Assembly: GCA_946407175.1 (NCBI GenBank)
Contig: CAMJNB010000088.1
Coordinates: 1 to 6,134, forward strand
DNA length: 6,134 bases
From: an uncultured Selenomonadales bacterium
Lineage (GTDB): Bacteria > Bacillota_C > Negativicutes > Selenomonadales > Selenomonadaceae
Direction: 5' to 3'
Part shown: piece after piece, positions 5,232 to 6,134 of the stretch
Numbering within the stretch: the first letter of the stretch is position 1
Layout: each line of letters begins with the position of its first letter
The notes under the pieces: model-generated
The model's database searches: none
Seen by the model: the letters and a program-made list of their open reading frames with translations, nothing else
Told to the model about the DNA's origin: nothing
Program-made: the position numbers and the translations under genes

Positions 5232-5690
5232 ATGGACGAAGTGATAAAACTCTTAAGAGGGCGAGTGGTTCTTTGCGGACAACTTATAAAGTTGTTTAAC
5301 GAATGGATCGACTTATTGAAAAATAATTCGTCAGACACAATCGAACTTGTAAGTAAAATATCGGCGATCATAAAAGACCTTTCCGTAAATGCGGCGAAAT
5401 CGCAGGCATTTTTGGACGGCGTGCAGTCTTCTTCACTGAAAGAATTTATTTCGGCTCAGGACAAAGACATTAAGCGCGACGTTGCGGAAAGGCTTTTATT
5501 ACAATCTGAAAAGTTGCAAATTCAACTGCAGACAAAAAAAGCTACCGCCGAAAAATTGGCAATCGAAGGTAAAAAATTCGCCGACTTCACATTAAATATC
5601 ATAACACAGACGCAGACAAGCACCACTTACGGCGCAGAGGCGGCGACTTCCGCTAAGGCTAAAAAACATATCTTTGAAGCCAATGTCTGA
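5232..5690 (+). CDS. Small FlgN-like helical protein in the flagellar cluster
   Basis: This 152-residue protein is almost wholly predicted helix (residues 1-125), with coiled-coil-like stretches near 77-115 rich in K, E, Q and L, and no signal peptide or membrane segment. I do not recognise it with certainty. Its length, helical body and tail resemble the FlgN encoded just upstream: both end in a TYG segment (132-134 here, 142-144 in FlgN) followed by a short alanine-rich, lysine-containing tail ending in a KKxxF-type motif (KKHIFEA here, KKFDFKA in FlgN). The first 60 residues show little similarity to FlgN by eye. It may be a diverged paralogue, perhaps a second chaperone for FlgK, FlgL or another export substrate. 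The ATG at 5232 follows AAAGG by 7 nt. It follows flgN by 67 nt, filled by the heptad array, and precedes flgK by 82 nt. Confidence 0.7.
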   Translation: MDEVIKLLRGRVVLCGQLIKLFNEWIDLLKNNSSDTIELVSKISAIIKDLSVNAAKSQAFLDGVQSSSLKEFISAQDKDIKRDVAERLLLQSEKLQIQLQTKKATAEKLAIEGKKFADFTLNIITQTQTSTTYGAEAATSAKAKKHIFEANV

Positions 5691-5772
5691 CAAATATTTT
5701 TTACGCCGAAATTAAATTTAAAATTTAAAACCGAAATAAATAAAAAAACAGCCGTGAAGGAAGGGATTATTT
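5691..5772 (+). other. AT-rich gap before flgK with a 17-bp palindrome and a strong ribosome site
   Basis: A perfect palindrome TTAAATTT-A-AAATTTAA lies at 5712-5728. GCCGAAAT (5705-5712) matches a sigma-28 -10 (GCCGATAT) at seven of eight bases, but no TAAA lies 14-16 bp upstream, so I do not call a promoter. AGGAAGGG (5758-5765) is the flgK ribosome site, 7 nt before the ATG. Confidence 0.4.
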
Positions 5773-6134
5773 ATGGGCATGTTTACCGGACTCAATACAA
5801 TGGTTCGCGGCATATACGTCAACCAAACTGCATTGAATACGACCGGACATAACATTGTAAATGCGGACACGGAAGGATATTCGCGGCAAAAACTTAACAT
5901 CATAACTACGGATTCTGAATATCGCAGCAGTGCTTACGGCAGTGTTGCACTCGGTACCGGCGCGGAAATTCAATCAATAACCCGCGCCCGCGACCAATTC
6001 GCCGATATTCAGTACCGTGACGAATCATGTACCCTAAGCTACTACGAGGCAGTGGCGAATAACTACGACAAGCTGGAAGTAATTTTTAATGACGCCAATA
6101 ATGAAGGCGTTCAATCTCAAATTTTGAAATTCTA
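5773..6134 (+). CDS. flgK: Flagellar hook-associated protein 1, FlgK (N-terminal part, cut by window end)
   Basis: The first 120 residues are visible with no stop before the window edge; complete FlgK proteins are several times longer, so most of the gene lies outside. FlgK forms the first ring of the hook-filament junction outside the cell, is exported by the flagellar type III system and is a client of FlgN. The N-terminal flagellar rod/hook signature is clear: FTGLNTMVRGIYVNQTALN (4-22), then TGHNIVNADTEGYSRQ (24-39), then ITRARDQFADIQYR (69-82), a FlgK-typical segment that separates it from FlgE and FlgG. The ATG at 5773 follows AGGAAGGG by 7 nt. An in-frame ATG two codons later is less well placed. 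Confidence 0.93.
   Translation, partial: MGMFTGLNTMVRGIYVNQTALNTTGHNIVNADTEGYSRQKLNIITTDSEYRSSAYGSVALGTGAEIQSITRARDQFADIQYRDESCTLSYYEAVANNYDKLEVIFNDANNEGVQSQILKF

Noticed and set aside
5705..5712. Sigma-28 promoter for flgK (GCCGAAAT)
   Set aside because: The -10 is close to consensus, but there is no TAAA 14-16 bp upstream (the bases there are TCTG, the end of the preceding gene).
5718..5973. Minus-strand open frames opposite flgK
   Set aside because: The plus strand encodes an unmistakable FlgK N-terminus; the antisense frames are short and featureless.

Overview
The window looks like a chromosomal segment of a low-to-mid GC, flagellated, anaerobic Firmicute. The best guess is a Negativicute of the Selenomonas type. 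The reasons are a split oxygen-sensitive class I fumarase, an RTX-like acidic repeat protein (expected in a diderm), a flgM-flgN-(FlgN-like)-flgK cluster and AGGAGG-type ribosome binding sites. This placement is inference from gene content only; no rRNA or other marker gene is present.

Layout. Positions 1-85 hold an intergenic heptanucleotide repeat array. On the minus strand, 693-1535 and 93-665 encode the alpha and beta subunits of a [4Fe-4S] fumarate hydratase (or a related hydro-lyase) as a two-gene operon. Its leader carries a perfect TGTGA-N6-TCACA dyad next to the Shine-Dalgarno sequence. Upstream of it, also on the minus strand, 1715-2548 encodes an RTX-like repeat protein that ends at a clear rho-independent terminator (1640-1664). 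A 181-bp divergent region (2549-2729) separates this gene from the plus-strand mtaD (2730-4022), a 5'-methylthioadenosine/S-adenosylhomocysteine deaminase. A 364-bp noncoding stretch (4023-4386) follows, with direct repeats, hairpins, a terminator and, at its right end, an extended -10 promoter. That promoter probably serves the flagellar cluster flgM (4387-4668), flgN (4679-5164), a small FlgN-like gene (5232-5690) and flgK (from 5773, cut off by the window end).

How the genes work together. FlgM (anti-sigma-28), FlgN (chaperone for the hook-filament junction proteins) and FlgK (a FlgN client) form a late-flagellar module. The extra FlgN-like protein lies exactly between the chaperone gene and its client gene. 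The fumarase subunits form one enzyme of central anaerobic carbon metabolism, and MtaD salvages nucleosides left by SAM-dependent reactions. I see no functional link between these metabolic genes and the flagellar cluster.

The least expected features are two intergenic arrays of 7-bp units (1-85 and 5166-5222) that share a CTA-led heptad plan but differ in the remaining bases, and a 56-residue third-order repeat (18+18+20) inside the RTX-like protein. I found no sign of a mobile element, CRISPR array, tRNA or rRNA, and no defence or other new multi-gene system.
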